The notes under the pieces were generated by a model. That model was given only the letters and a program-made list of their open reading frames with translations. It searched no databases and was not told the origin of the DNA. Made by a program: the position numbers and the translations under genes. Below, in pieces: positions 1 through 8,637 of a stretch of DNA of 64,000 bases (positions are counted from its first letter, which is position 1; the number at the start of each line of letters is the position of its first letter). The DNA comes from Kumtagia sp044326205 (lineage in GTDB: Bacteria; Pseudomonadota; Alphaproteobacteria; Rhizobiales; Rhizobiaceae). The stretch spans positions 1-64,000 of the forward strand of contig NZ_JBIRCY010000032.1 of the NCBI RefSeq assembly GCF_044326205.1, in the 5' to 3' direction.

Positions 1-192
1 CCACTGGCAACCGGTCGACAACACATACATCAGCCCATTGACCACCTCGCGCAGCTTCACGCTCCGCTTGCCGCCGCCTGGCCTGCCGGGCGGGATCAGC
101 GGTTCGATCAGCGCCCATTCCTCATCGGTCAGATCGCTCGGATAACGCAGATGATCACGGTTGTAGCGAGCCCGGTTCTCGGCGGTCCACAT
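1..192 (-). CDS. IS5-family transposase, N-terminal part (cut by window edge)
   Basis: The minus strand from the ATG at 192 encodes 64 uninterrupted codons that run off the window. The peptide begins MWTAENRARYNRDHLRYP and continues with a DLTDEEWALIEPLIPP segment. This is the recognisable N-terminal DUF4096 region of IS5-type DDE transposases. The catalytic DDE domain would lie to the left of the window, so intactness cannot be judged. The left inverted repeat of the element should lie within about 130 bases upstream of the ATG, but I could not place it without the other end. Confidence 0.85.
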   Translation of the reverse strand, partial: MWTAENRARYNRDHLRYPSDLTDEEWALIEPLIPPGRPGGGKRSVKLREVVNGLMYVLSTGCQW

Positions 193-722
193 CGGCGCAC
201 CATTCCTTCTCGAATCATGCCGAACAAGGAATCACAACCGATCCAAAACCAGAAACTCAAAATCCGACAACCGATTCTGCCCGCTCACAAAGTCCCCGGA
301 CGGACACTAAGTCTGCTTACCGGTCCCAGGCACAAACCGTTCCGGCCGTCGCGGCGGTTGTGTTGGACCTGCCCGAAAATGCCCGATCCTGCCCGGATCC
401 GTCGCGGCGAAGAAGCAGGTTCCTGCGGGAAATGGCGCCGGGCGCCATAAATTCGCGTGCTCCAAAAAAGCGAATTGCGGCATGAATGTGGCGGAGAGTG
501 AACGCGCAGAATCGCAGCGGCGCACCCCGTATCCTGCAACTGACCCCCGACGATGACTGATACTTGGCGCCCCTCGACGCCGAGCCACCCGATTCCCTGG
601 CAAGCCTTCCAAGGCCGGAGACTCTTCGCCGACGCCGACAGGTCGGACTCGACGCTCGGCGGGTGAGCCTCGAAGGACGCGCTATCAATCGTTCAATCTC
701 AAACGCCGTTGATATCAGGCGT
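193..722. other. Gene-free stretch between IS element and trxA
   Basis: No open frame here has protein-like composition. It should contain the left end of the IS element. Two short inverted repeats are visible: ATGGCGCC/GGCGCCAT at 432-448 with a one-base centre, and AATTCGC/GCGAATT at 450-476. Neither is followed by a T run. No RNA gene was recognised. Confidence 0.5.
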
Positions 723-749
723 AAAAAAAGCCCGGCGCGTGGCCGGGCT
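723..749 (-). terminator. Rho-independent terminator of trxA
   Basis: On the minus strand an 8-bp perfect stem (AGCCGGGC-type arms at 742-749 and 729-736, five-base loop) is followed by seven T. It lies about 28 bases beyond the trxA stop and would end the operon that begins with divL. Confidence 0.9.
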
Positions 750-777
750 GATTTACGTGGAGAAAGGATCGGCCGAA

Positions 778-1101
778 TCAGGCGACGGCGCCGTTGATCC
801 AGTGAGACAGCGCGGTCTTCGGCAGGGCGCCGACCTTCATGTCGGCCACTTCGCCGCCCTTGAAGATCATCAGCGTCGGGATCGAGCGGACGCCGAACTG
901 GGCGGCGAGCTCGGGATTCTCGTCGATGTTGAGTTTTGCGATCTTCACCTTGCCGGCGAGCTCGGTCGCAATCTCTTCCAGCGACGGGCCGATCATCTTG
1001 CAGGGGCCGCACCATTCCGCCCAGAAATCCACCACGACCGGCGACGCCGCGTCGAGGACATCGGCCTTGAAATTGTTGTTGTCGACCTTGACGGTGGCCA
1101 T
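778..1101 (-). CDS. trxA: Thioredoxin 1
   Basis: A 107-residue cytoplasmic thiol-disulfide oxidoreductase that reduces ribonucleotide reductase and other disulfides. The active site WCGPC is at residues 30-34, and the cis-proline lies in the RSIPT stretch near residue 75. The length is typical. The start chosen is the ATG at 1101 (MATVKVDN), preceded by an AAAGGA-like ribosome site. An upstream in-frame start would add an unrelated 21-residue leader. It follows addA by 75 bases on the same strand and is closed by a strong terminator. In many Rhizobiales trxA sits between addA and folC; folC is not seen downstream here. Confidence 0.96.
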   Translation of the reverse strand: MATVKVDNNNFKADVLDAASPVVVDFWAEWCGPCKMIGPSLEEIATELAGKVKIAKLNIDENPELAAQFGVRSIPTLMIFKGGEVADMKVGALPKTALSHWINGAVA

Positions 1102-1176
1102 CCTGAAAAATCCTTTCGGGTTCGAAGTCGCACCAGATGTGGTGTCTGGCGCGCCGCCAGTCAAGCACCGGTTGTT

Positions 1177-4100
1177 TCACGCCTTGGTGAGTCGGACAAG
1201 GGCTTCGTCCATGGCCGCAGCCGGCAGCACGACGAGGCGCGGCGCCTCGGTGAACAGTAGTGCGGCGGACACGGTTTTTTCCGGATAGACCGGCTGGAGC
1301 AGGGCGCGGTAGAGCGCGAGCTGCGCGACATAGGCCGGTGGAACGGCGTCCAGCCCGTGCGGAGCGGGCCGATTGGTCTTGTAGTCGACGATCAGCACCT
1401 CTCGCTCCGTCACCGCAAGGCGGTCGATCTTGCCGGAGACGGCCCGCTTCTCGCCGCGCATCTCGACGTGACCCATCAGCGCCACCTCGCCCCGCGAGCC
1501 GGGCAAAAATAGCGGTCGGAATTTTTCCGCATCAAGGATGGCGAGCACAGAGGCCAGCGCCCTATCGCGCTCGATATCGGGCCAGTCGGCAGCGGCACGG
1601 GCGAGGTAGCGGCGGGCCGCCGGCTCACGCTCGGCCTCGGCGAGGTCGGGCAAAACCTGGAGAAGCTTGTGAAGGACGATGCCGCGCGCCACCGCGAAGC
1701 CGGGCTCGTCCTCGGCGTCGAGCACCGGCGAGCGGCCGGACACGACCGCTGGCTCCGTCTCGATCAGCAGCGACGACGCCCCGGACGGCGCCAGCGGACG
1801 CGGCAAGGTTTTCGCCGGCGGCAGGGGGGTGAGCAGGCTTTGTGGGAAGGGCGAGGCTTGCGGGGCGTCCGACGCTTCCGGCACCTCGGGCGCAAAACCG
1901 GCGCCGCTGTTCAGACGGAAGCGGAAGACTTTTCCCGCGCCGGGATGATCGATTTCGGTGGTTTCGGGCGCACCGGTGAGCGCTGCGCTGACCAGCGAAT
2001 GCCAGGTGGTCGGTGGCGGCGGACGGTGGCCATGGAAGCCACAGACGATCAACCGGTCCTCGGCCCGCGTCATGCCGACATAAAGCAAGCGGCGGTATTC
2101 ATCATCGGCGCGGCCGCCAATGTCGGCTTCGATCTGGCGAGCAAAACCGGCCGGCGTCTCGCCCGGCGCGCGCCAGAGGTAGCCACGCATTCCCGCGAGC
2201 TCGCCCTTCGGCGCAAACGGGATCAGCCGCGGCAGGTGCTGCGGGCTGAAGGGCTGCGAGCCGCCGTCGACCAGGAACACCACCGGCGCCTCGAGGCCCT
2301 TAGCGGCGTGAACGGTCATGATGCGCACCTCGTCGCGCGTCTGGTCCATCTCGCGCTTGATCTCGGGAGCGGCCGACTGCAGCGTGGCGAGGAAGGTTTC
2401 CAGGCCGGGCAGGCCGGTCTTTTCCTGGGCCAGCGCGAAATTCAGGAATTCGTCGAGGATGTCCCCCGCTTCCTGGCCGAGCCTCGCAACCATCTTTGCC
2501 CGTACGCCGTCGCGGCCGAACACGCCGGAATAGAACTCGAAGGGCCGGCGGAAGGCCGCTTCGTTGGCCCAGTTGTCGAGGCTTGTCGCAATGCCGGCAA
2601 GCATCGAATCGGATGCGGAACGATTCTTTACGATTTCAAAAAGCGACGTGCCTTCTGGCCGCCCGGCAGCCAGCGAGAACAGTGCGTCCTCCGAGAGGCC
2701 GAAGACGGGGCTCTTCAGAACGGCGGCGAGCGACAGGTCGTCCTCCGGCTGGAGCACGAAGCGGCCGAGCGCGATCATGTCCTTGATGGCGATGTGGGCC
2801 GGCAGGCTGAGCCGGTCGGCGCCGGCGACCGGGATGTGGCGGTCCTTCAGGCTCTTGGCCAGCGCGTTGACAAAACTGCCGCGCTTGCGCACCAGCACCA
2901 GCACATCACCGGGACCAAGCCGCTTGCCACTGCCCTCGATGACTTCGCCGGACTTCAGCCAGTGGTTGATTGTCTTGGCGATGGTCTCGGCCAGTCGCAC
3001 GGCCGGCGCGGTGGCGTGGTCGATGGCTGTTGTCCAGTCGTCAGGTTCCTCGACCGTGTCGGCGCCGAGAGACGGCCACACCTCGACATAGCCCGGTGCA
3101 CCGGTGCGGATGGCGGCGTGCTCGACCGGATCGTCGGCGAAGGTAAGACCTCGCCGCGCCTGGTCAGCGGCGAATACGCGGTCGACCGCGCCCAGCACAT
3201 CGTCGGTGGAGCGGAAGGACAGGTTGAGCCGCACGTGCTCGAAACTACCCTCGGCGTCGCGTACCCTTTCCGAGAAGACGCGGCCGCTTTCGGCGAAAGC
3301 TTCCGGAGCGGCGCCCTGGAAGGAATAGATCGACTGCTTTTCGTCACCGACGGCGAACACCGTGCGTCGGACATTGTCGCGGGCACCGGCGCCGGCGAAG
3401 AATTCTTCCGCCAGGCGGCGCACCACGCTCCACTGGTCGGGGCTGGTATCCTGCGCCTCGTCGATCAGAATATGGTCGATGCCCTTGTCGAGCTTGTAGA
3501 GCACCCAGGGACCGGCATCCTGGCGGGCGAGCAGGCGCACGGTGCGGGTGATCAGGTCGTTGAAATCGAGGAACCCGCGGCCGGTCTTCAACTGCTCGTA
3601 ACGGCCGATCAGCCAGTCGGCGATGGTCAGCGCGGCTCGGGTGTTTTCCACCATGCGCAGGTGCGCCAGACGGTCTCCTGCAGCAAGGATCGCCGCGCAG
3701 GCCGCCTCGTAGCGCTCCGGCAGGCGCGGCAGGCCGGACAGCAGCGCCTTGTTGAACAGCCAGCCAAGGCTATAGGGCTCGCCCTTGTTGTTCAGAAACC
3801 CTTCGGCGAGCATCGATAGCCGCCGCTCCGGATCGGCCTCGGCCATCGCCATGCGCGTGGCAGGAACGATGCGCTCCAGCGCTCGGCGTGCGTCCAGCGC
3901 CTCGGCTGTCTGCGCAAAGGCTTCAATATAGGCAGGCGGAAAACCATGTAGCGGCCAAACTTTTTCAGCGACCGAAGCCGCGGTTTCGCTTGGCTCGAAG
4001 CCGAACTCGGCATAGAGGCCGGCATAGGGCGGATCGTCGACGGCGACCGCATCGATGAAGCGGCGCAGCCCGTCGCGGTTGCGCAGGATTTCCGACAGCA

Positions 4101-4692
4101 GCGCGTCGAGCCCCGCCTCGCCGCCGCGTTCCAGCACCCAGGCGAAGGCCTCCCTGAGCTGCGGCTTGTCGGCGCCCATCGCGCCGGTCAAAAGCTCGCG
4201 CCTGGCCGCTCCGAACAGCGCCTCCTCCTCAAGCGGGTCGAGCATCTCGAAATGCGCAGCAATGTTTGCCTCCAGCGGAAACTGGTGCAGCACCGATTCG
4301 CAGAAGGCATGGATGGTCTGGATCTTCAGCCCGCCCGGCGTCTCCAGCGCGCGGGCAAACAGTTTGCGGGCACGCGCAAGCTTTTCGCGGCCGGGTTTTT
4401 CGCCCTCCATCGCCTCGATTTTTTCCGCCAGCGCATCGTCGCCGAGCATGGCCCATTCGGACAGGGTGGAAAAAACGCGATTCGACATGTTGGCGGCGGC
4501 CGCGCGCGTATAGGTCAGGCAGAGGATGCGCGAGGGATCGGTGTCCTCCAGCAGCAGGCGGATGACGCGCTGCGACAGCACATGCGTCTTGCCCGAGCCG
4601 GCATTGGCCGACACCCAGGCGGAATGGCGCGGGTCGGAGGCTGTGGCTTGGAAGCGCTTGGTGGCCTCGGGGACGGGATAGTGGCGTTTCAT
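1177..4692 (-). CDS. addA: AddA, helicase-nuclease subunit of the AddAB break-repair complex
   Basis: 1171 residues. AddA is the UvrD-like helicase with a C-terminal PD-(D/E)XK nuclease that, with AddB, resects double-strand breaks for RecA loading. Walker A ANAGSGKT is at residues 29-36. The Walker B region has LIDEAQDTS near residue 405, then a VGDEKQSIYSFQGA motif. The nuclease motif is GKIDRL...VDYKT near residues 1087-1103. The ATG at 4692 overlaps the addB stop (ATGA, 4689-4692), indicating coupled translation. A longer in-frame extension upstream lies inside addB and has a low-complexity arginine-rich composition, so it was rejected. Confidence 0.96.
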   Translation of the reverse strand: MKRHYPVPEATKRFQATASDPRHSAWVSANAGSGKTHVLSQRVIRLLLEDTDPSRILCLTYTRAAAANMSNRVFSTLSEWAMLGDDALAEKIEAMEGEKPGREKLARARKLFARALETPGGLKIQTIHAFCESVLHQFPLEANIAAHFEMLDPLEEEALFGAARRELLTGAMGADKPQLREAFAWVLERGGEAGLDALLSEILRNRDGLRRFIDAVAVDDPPYAGLYAEFGFEPSETAASVAEKVWPLHGFPPAYIEAFAQTAEALDARRALERIVPATRMAMAEADPERRLSMLAEGFLNNKGEPYSLGWLFNKALLSGLPRLPERYEAACAAILAAGDRLAHLRMVENTRAALTIADWLIGRYEQLKTGRGFLDFNDLITRTVRLLARQDAGPWVLYKLDKGIDHILIDEAQDTSPDQWSVVRRLAEEFFAGAGARDNVRRTVFAVGDEKQSIYSFQGAAPEAFAESGRVFSERVRDAEGSFEHVRLNLSFRSTDDVLGAVDRVFAADQARRGLTFADDPVEHAAIRTGAPGYVEVWPSLGADTVEEPDDWTTAIDHATAPAVRLAETIAKTINHWLKSGEVIEGSGKRLGPGDVLVLVRKRGSFVNALAKSLKDRHIPVAGADRLSLPAHIAIKDMIALGRFVLQPEDDLSLAAVLKSPVFGLSEDALFSLAAGRPEGTSLFEIVKNRSASDSMLAGIATSLDNWANEAAFRRPFEFYSGVFGRDGVRAKMVARLGQEAGDILDEFLNFALAQEKTGLPGLETFLATLQSAAPEIKREMDQTRDEVRIMTVHAAKGLEAPVVFLVDGGSQPFSPQHLPRLIPFAPKGELAGMRGYLWRAPGETPAGFARQIEADIGGRADDEYRRLLYVGMTRAEDRLIVCGFHGHRPPPPTTWHSLVSAALTGAPETTEIDHPGAGKVFRFRLNSGAGFAPEVPEASDAPQASPFPQSLLTPLPPAKTLPRPLAPSGASSLLIETEPAVVSGRSPVLDAEDEPGFAVARGIVLHKLLQVLPDLAEAEREPAARRYLARAAADWPDIERDRALASVLAILDAEKFRPLFLPGSRGEVALMGHVEMRGEKRAVSGKIDRLAVTEREVLIVDYKTNRPAPHGLDAVPPAYVAQLALYRALLQPVYPEKTVSAALLFTEAPRLVVLPAAAMDEALVRLTKA

Positions 4693-7600
4693 GGGTCGCC
4701 AGCCTCCGCCGCATCCTCGCCGCCGGCCGACCATTCGAGCACGCGGGCGAGGTGGTCGTAGTCGCCGTCCATATCGCCCTCGCGGAATGGCAGCGCCCGC
4801 GACAAATAACCGGTCGAGGCAAGCGCATAGTGGTCGAGCAGGCGTTCCAGCCGCGCCCACGAATCTTCAGCGAGATCGGCGGCGGAGCGGTCGCTGCCCC
4901 TGATGCTCAGGATCGATTCCGGAACCACCTCGCCATTGGCCTTCAGGCGGATATAGGCGAGGTCGGCCGGCTCGCGCTGTCCGATATCGGCGAAGGCGCC
5001 GCGCCTCAGAAGCGCCGCCTCCAGCGACAGTTGCGGCGCGATCAGCCGGTGCGCCTGGATTTTGGACGGCGAGGAGCCGGTCTTGTAGTCGAGAATGTCG
5101 ACCATGTTTGCCGGCAAAAGATCGATCCGGTCAGCATAACCGGAGAGCGTCACCCCTGTCCGTCCGATCGGCGTGCGCGCGGCACGGGCCTCGGGCAGGC
5201 GCGACTGGACACTGTTGGCACGGCCGGCCTCCCATTCGATGATGTTCATCGCCAGCCGCTCGAAGCGCGGCCACCAGACCGCGGCGACATCTTCGGGCAG
5301 GTCGAATTCGGCGAAGCATTCACGACCGGCGGTGAGAAGCGTGTCGAACGCCTGCGCCGATGCCGGGTCGACACCGGAGGCGGAGAAACGGTGCAGGATT
5401 TCGTGGAACAGCGTGCCGCGCTCGGCCGCGCCGGGATCGCGCACCAGCGGATCGATGGCGAAAAGGTCGAGGATGCGGCGGGCGTAGATCGCGTAGGGGT
5501 CGCGGCGTAGCGTCTCGATCTCGGTGACCGAAAAATGCTTTGGCCGGACCTCGATCGGAGGCTTGGGATTGGGCCGCGCTGCCAGATCGTCTTCCTGCCG
5601 CGTATCCAGTGTTCGCGCCCAGGCAAGAAGCTCGGCGCCGCGAGCCCGCAGGCGCGCCGCCTCGCCCTCGCCCGCGAAGGTCAGGATCCGCTGCAGCCAG
5701 CGCGAGGCGACGGCCGGCGCGTCGCCCGACCGGGCGGAGCGCGTGAGGATGAGCTTTTCGACACCGAGCGCCATCTGGAAATCATGCGCCGATTGGCCGA
5801 TGCGCCGTTCCGGCGGTTCGAGGTCGAGGCCGGCCTTCATGACCCGCGACATGAAGCGGTCGGACACAGCCTTGCGCGGCCAGACGCCCTCGTTCAACCC
5901 TCCAACCACCAGCGTATCAGGAGACAGCAGCCGCGCCTCGAGTGCTCCCCAGATCGAGACACGGCTGTCCGATCCCAAGGCCGGCTTGACCGCTTCCGGG
6001 CCGATCAGCGCGTCGAAAACATCCGGCCACTCGCGCGGCGCAAACGGAAAGGCGGCGTCCGCCGACACCAGTCCGCGCAGAAACTCCGCCAGTTTCTCGC
6101 CGGCATCGCCGGCATAAAGCGTGTCCAGCCCGCCATCGGCCCCGCGCCCGAGGTTTTCCAGCGCCGTGACGGATGCAAGCACAATCTCGGATAGCGGGAC
6201 CTCATCGCCCTCCATTTTCCCGGCGAGCGGCGCCAGCGCCAGCTTCAGCGCGGCGGCAACGGCCCGCGCACCCTCGATGTCGCCGGCCGAAATCCGCGTG
6301 AACCAGAAGGGCGCGCGGCGGTCGCCTGCGAGTTCGGCCAGGCGTTCATCGAACAGTTCGGAAAGCCCGGAAATGTCCGGACGGCCGTAACCGCCGCGCA
6401 GCGCGACAAGTTCAATTACTTCGGCAGCACGCCGCACCTTGGCGCGACCCAGGCCAAGCGACAGCAGTGGATGCTTAAGCAGCGCCAACGCGGGCACCGG
6501 ATCGCCAGGCTGGAAGACGGCACGCAGCATCAGCACCAGCAAGGCGGCCGGCGGCGTGCCGGACAGAGGCGTGCCGCCGGAATCGTCGGCGCGGATACCG
6601 AAACGCAAGAGTTCGGCCGAGACGCGGCGCGCGAGATCGCGGTCGCCGGTGACAAGGGCTGCGGTGCGCTCCGGTATCTCCACCGCACGACGCAAGGCTA
6701 TGGCGATGGCCACGGCCTCGTCGCGCTCGTTGGCAGCCTCGACCAGCGCCACGTCGGAAAAGGCGTCTGCGATGTCCGCATCGGCAAAATCGGCGCGGCG
6801 CCGCGACCAGGCGTCCGTCGTGTTCGCCGGGCGAAACGCCTCGCCGACGATCAGGCCGCGTCGGGCAAGAGCGGACGGCGCCGCAGCGATCTCCTCGACA
6901 TCGGCGCGCAAAACTCCAATGCGCCGCAACAGTTTTGCCAGACCGAATTGCGGGTGACCAAGCACGGCAGGTTCGGGCGCAAGGTCAGCCAGCACGTTCC
7001 AGGACTGTTCATCCATCGCACTATCCAGCCCCGGCAGAACGACGGCACCGCGCGGCAGCCGGGCGACGGCGGCAAGCAGTTCGGCGGTGGCGGGGATGGA
7101 GCCAGTGGAGCCAGCGGCGATCACCGGACCGGCCGGCGGATGCGCCTTCAGCCGCGCCGCTTCGGCGAGGATGAGCGCATTGCGATGCGCGGCCGGATTG
7201 GAGCGCTGGCGGCCGGCCAGAATATCCGGCCAATGCGCGGTGACGATGGCGAGGAAATCCAGCGTCACCTGCCACCAGCCGGCAAGCTCGCCATCGACCA
7301 GCCCGCCAAGCTTCGACCATTCTGCGTGCTCGGTCTCGACCTCGTCGATGAGCGCTGCCAGATCGCGGGCCAGCCAGATCGAGTCGGCGGCGGAGGCCGG
7401 CACGACGACCTCCTCCTCGAATTTTGCCGCGACATGGGCCGGGAGGTTCTTCTTCCAGCGCTGCACCAAAGGGGCCAGCAGCAATAGGCGGTCGACCGCG
7501 GAGATCGGCGGTGCAAGGTCGAGCGCGGCGGATTCCGCGGCGAAGAAGGACGCGCCATCCTCGTCGAACTCGCCGAGCGGACGGACGGTGGGCAGGATGG

Positions 7601-7817
7601 CCGATTGGCCGCCAGCGCGCTCCACGAAGACGGTACGAAGTTCACGCGCGGCGCGGCGGGTTGGAACGTAGATCGTAACGTCGGCAAGCGCCAGCGGATC
7701 GGCGCCCGGGCGGAAATCGGGGACGAGGCGGCCCTCGACCAGCGCTTCGGCAAGCGCCGGCAGGAACGGCACGCCAGGCGTAATGGAGAGCACACAGGGG
7801 TTTGCGCGGGGGGTCAT
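4689..7817 (-). CDS. addB: AddB, second subunit of the AddAB break-repair complex
   Basis: 1042 residues. AddB is the partner of AddA, with an inactivated helicase fold and its own C-terminal nuclease. The nuclease motif LSGYADRIDLL...LDYKTG lies near residues 890-912. The N-terminal P-loop region reads SITPGVPFLPAL, so a canonical GxGKT is absent, as expected for the alphaproteobacterial type. It overlaps addA by four bases and follows murU by 91 bases. The start ATG at 7817 (MTPRANPCVLSI) gives the usual family length. Confidence 0.95.
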   Translation of the reverse strand: MTPRANPCVLSITPGVPFLPALAEALVEGRLVPDFRPGADPLALADVTIYVPTRRAARELRTVFVERAGGQSAILPTVRPLGEFDEDGASFFAAESAALDLAPPISAVDRLLLLAPLVQRWKKNLPAHVAAKFEEEVVVPASAADSIWLARDLAALIDEVETEHAEWSKLGGLVDGELAGWWQVTLDFLAIVTAHWPDILAGRQRSNPAAHRNALILAEAARLKAHPPAGPVIAAGSTGSIPATAELLAAVARLPRGAVVLPGLDSAMDEQSWNVLADLAPEPAVLGHPQFGLAKLLRRIGVLRADVEEIAAAPSALARRGLIVGEAFRPANTTDAWSRRRADFADADIADAFSDVALVEAANERDEAVAIAIALRRAVEIPERTAALVTGDRDLARRVSAELLRFGIRADDSGGTPLSGTPPAALLVLMLRAVFQPGDPVPALALLKHPLLSLGLGRAKVRRAAEVIELVALRGGYGRPDISGLSELFDERLAELAGDRRAPFWFTRISAGDIEGARAVAAALKLALAPLAGKMEGDEVPLSEIVLASVTALENLGRGADGGLDTLYAGDAGEKLAEFLRGLVSADAAFPFAPREWPDVFDALIGPEAVKPALGSDSRVSIWGALEARLLSPDTLVVGGLNEGVWPRKAVSDRFMSRVMKAGLDLEPPERRIGQSAHDFQMALGVEKLILTRSARSGDAPAVASRWLQRILTFAGEGEAARLRARGAELLAWARTLDTRQEDDLAARPNPKPPIEVRPKHFSVTEIETLRRDPYAIYARRILDLFAIDPLVRDPGAAERGTLFHEILHRFSASGVDPASAQAFDTLLTAGRECFAEFDLPEDVAAVWWPRFERLAMNIIEWEAGRANSVQSRLPEARAARTPIGRTGVTLSGYADRIDLLPANMVDILDYKTGSSPSKIQAHRLIAPQLSLEAALLRRGAFADIGQREPADLAYIRLKANGEVVPESILSIRGSDRSAADLAEDSWARLERLLDHYALASTGYLSRALPFREGDMDGDYDHLARVLEWSAGGEDAAEAGDP

Positions 7818-7908
7818 GCAGCGAGAAACGATCCGATCATGGCGAGTCGCAGCTTAGCCGCACCCTGGGGCAGCCTCAAAGCACTTCGCTTGCGTAAGGA
7901 CCTCGCCG

Positions 7909-8637
7909 CTATTCTTTTCCGGCCTTGGCCCTGGCTACCGCCGCCTCGGCCGGCGCAATCGCATCCGGTGTGCCGACCGTAATCCAGCTTCCCGCCAGCG
8001 GCAGGCCGAACAACCGCCCCCTGGCAATCGCTTCATCGAAATAGCGATTGAGTGAGGATTTTTCGATAGGTTTGCCGGCAAAGAGTCGCGGATGAATGAG
8101 GGCCGCGCCGGCATAGATGAAGCCGGAGGTGGCGCCGGCCGCGCGGGTGAGCCTCCCATCCGCGTCGCGCAGGAAATCGACCCCACCGCTGTGGCCGGTG
8201 GCCGATTCGAGATCGGCAAGCATCAGTAAAATATCCATCCGTGCCGCATCCCATTCAGCGGCCAGCCGCGCGAGATTCGATGCACCCCGGTCGATCCAGA
8301 ACGTATCGGCGTTGAGGATGAAGAACGGCTCCGGCCCGAGCGTCTTCAGCGCCTTGACGATACCGCCTGCCGAATCGAGAAGGCCGGCACGTTCGTCGGA
8401 AATCACGACCTTCGGCATTTTCCGCGACGCGACATGGGCGACGATCTGGTCGGGGAGATAGTGAACATTGACGACGGCCGTCTCGACCCCAGCGGCGGCG
8501 AGGCTGTCCAGTCCCCAGTCGAGCAGGGTTTTTCCTGCAATCCGCACCAAAGGCTTCGGCAAATTGTCGGTAATCGGCCGCATGCGCACGCCGTGCCCGG
8601 CAGCAAGCACCATGGCTGTCTTCGGCGCGGCGCTCAT
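7909..8637 (-). CDS. murU: MurU-like N-acetylmuramate-1-phosphate uridylyltransferase
   Basis: A 242-residue nucleotidyltransferase. MurU-type enzymes join UTP and MurNAc-1-phosphate in the cell-wall recycling bypass that skips de novo UDP-MurNAc synthesis. The N-terminal signature AMVLAAGHGVRMRPITDNLP and the following PKPL lysine motif mark the sugar-nucleotidyltransferase fold. ILNADTFWID near residue 110 carries the metal-binding Asp. The ATG overlaps the stop of the upstream AmgK-type kinase fusion (ATGA, 8634-8637). That pairing is the main reason for choosing MurU over a generic mannose-1-phosphate guanylyltransferase annotation. Confidence 0.85.
   Translation of the reverse strand: MSAAPKTAMVLAAGHGVRMRPITDNLPKPLVRIAGKTLLDWGLDSLAAAGVETAVVNVHYLPDQIVAHVASRKMPKVVISDERAGLLDSAGGIVKALKTLGPEPFFILNADTFWIDRGASNLARLAAEWDAARMDILLMLADLESATGHSGGVDFLRDADGRLTRAAGATSGFIYAGAALIHPRLFAGKPIEKSSLNRYFDEAIARGRLFGLPLAGSWITVGTPDAIAPAEAAVARAKAGKE

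Noticed and set aside
317..1180. Long frame antisense to and overlapping trxA
   Set aside because: It is an arginine-rich shadow of trxA and of the gene-free stretch, with no family motif.
1669..3819. 716-codon frame opposite addA
   Set aside because: It mirrors addA codons (high GC third positions produce long antisense frames) and has no recognisable domain.
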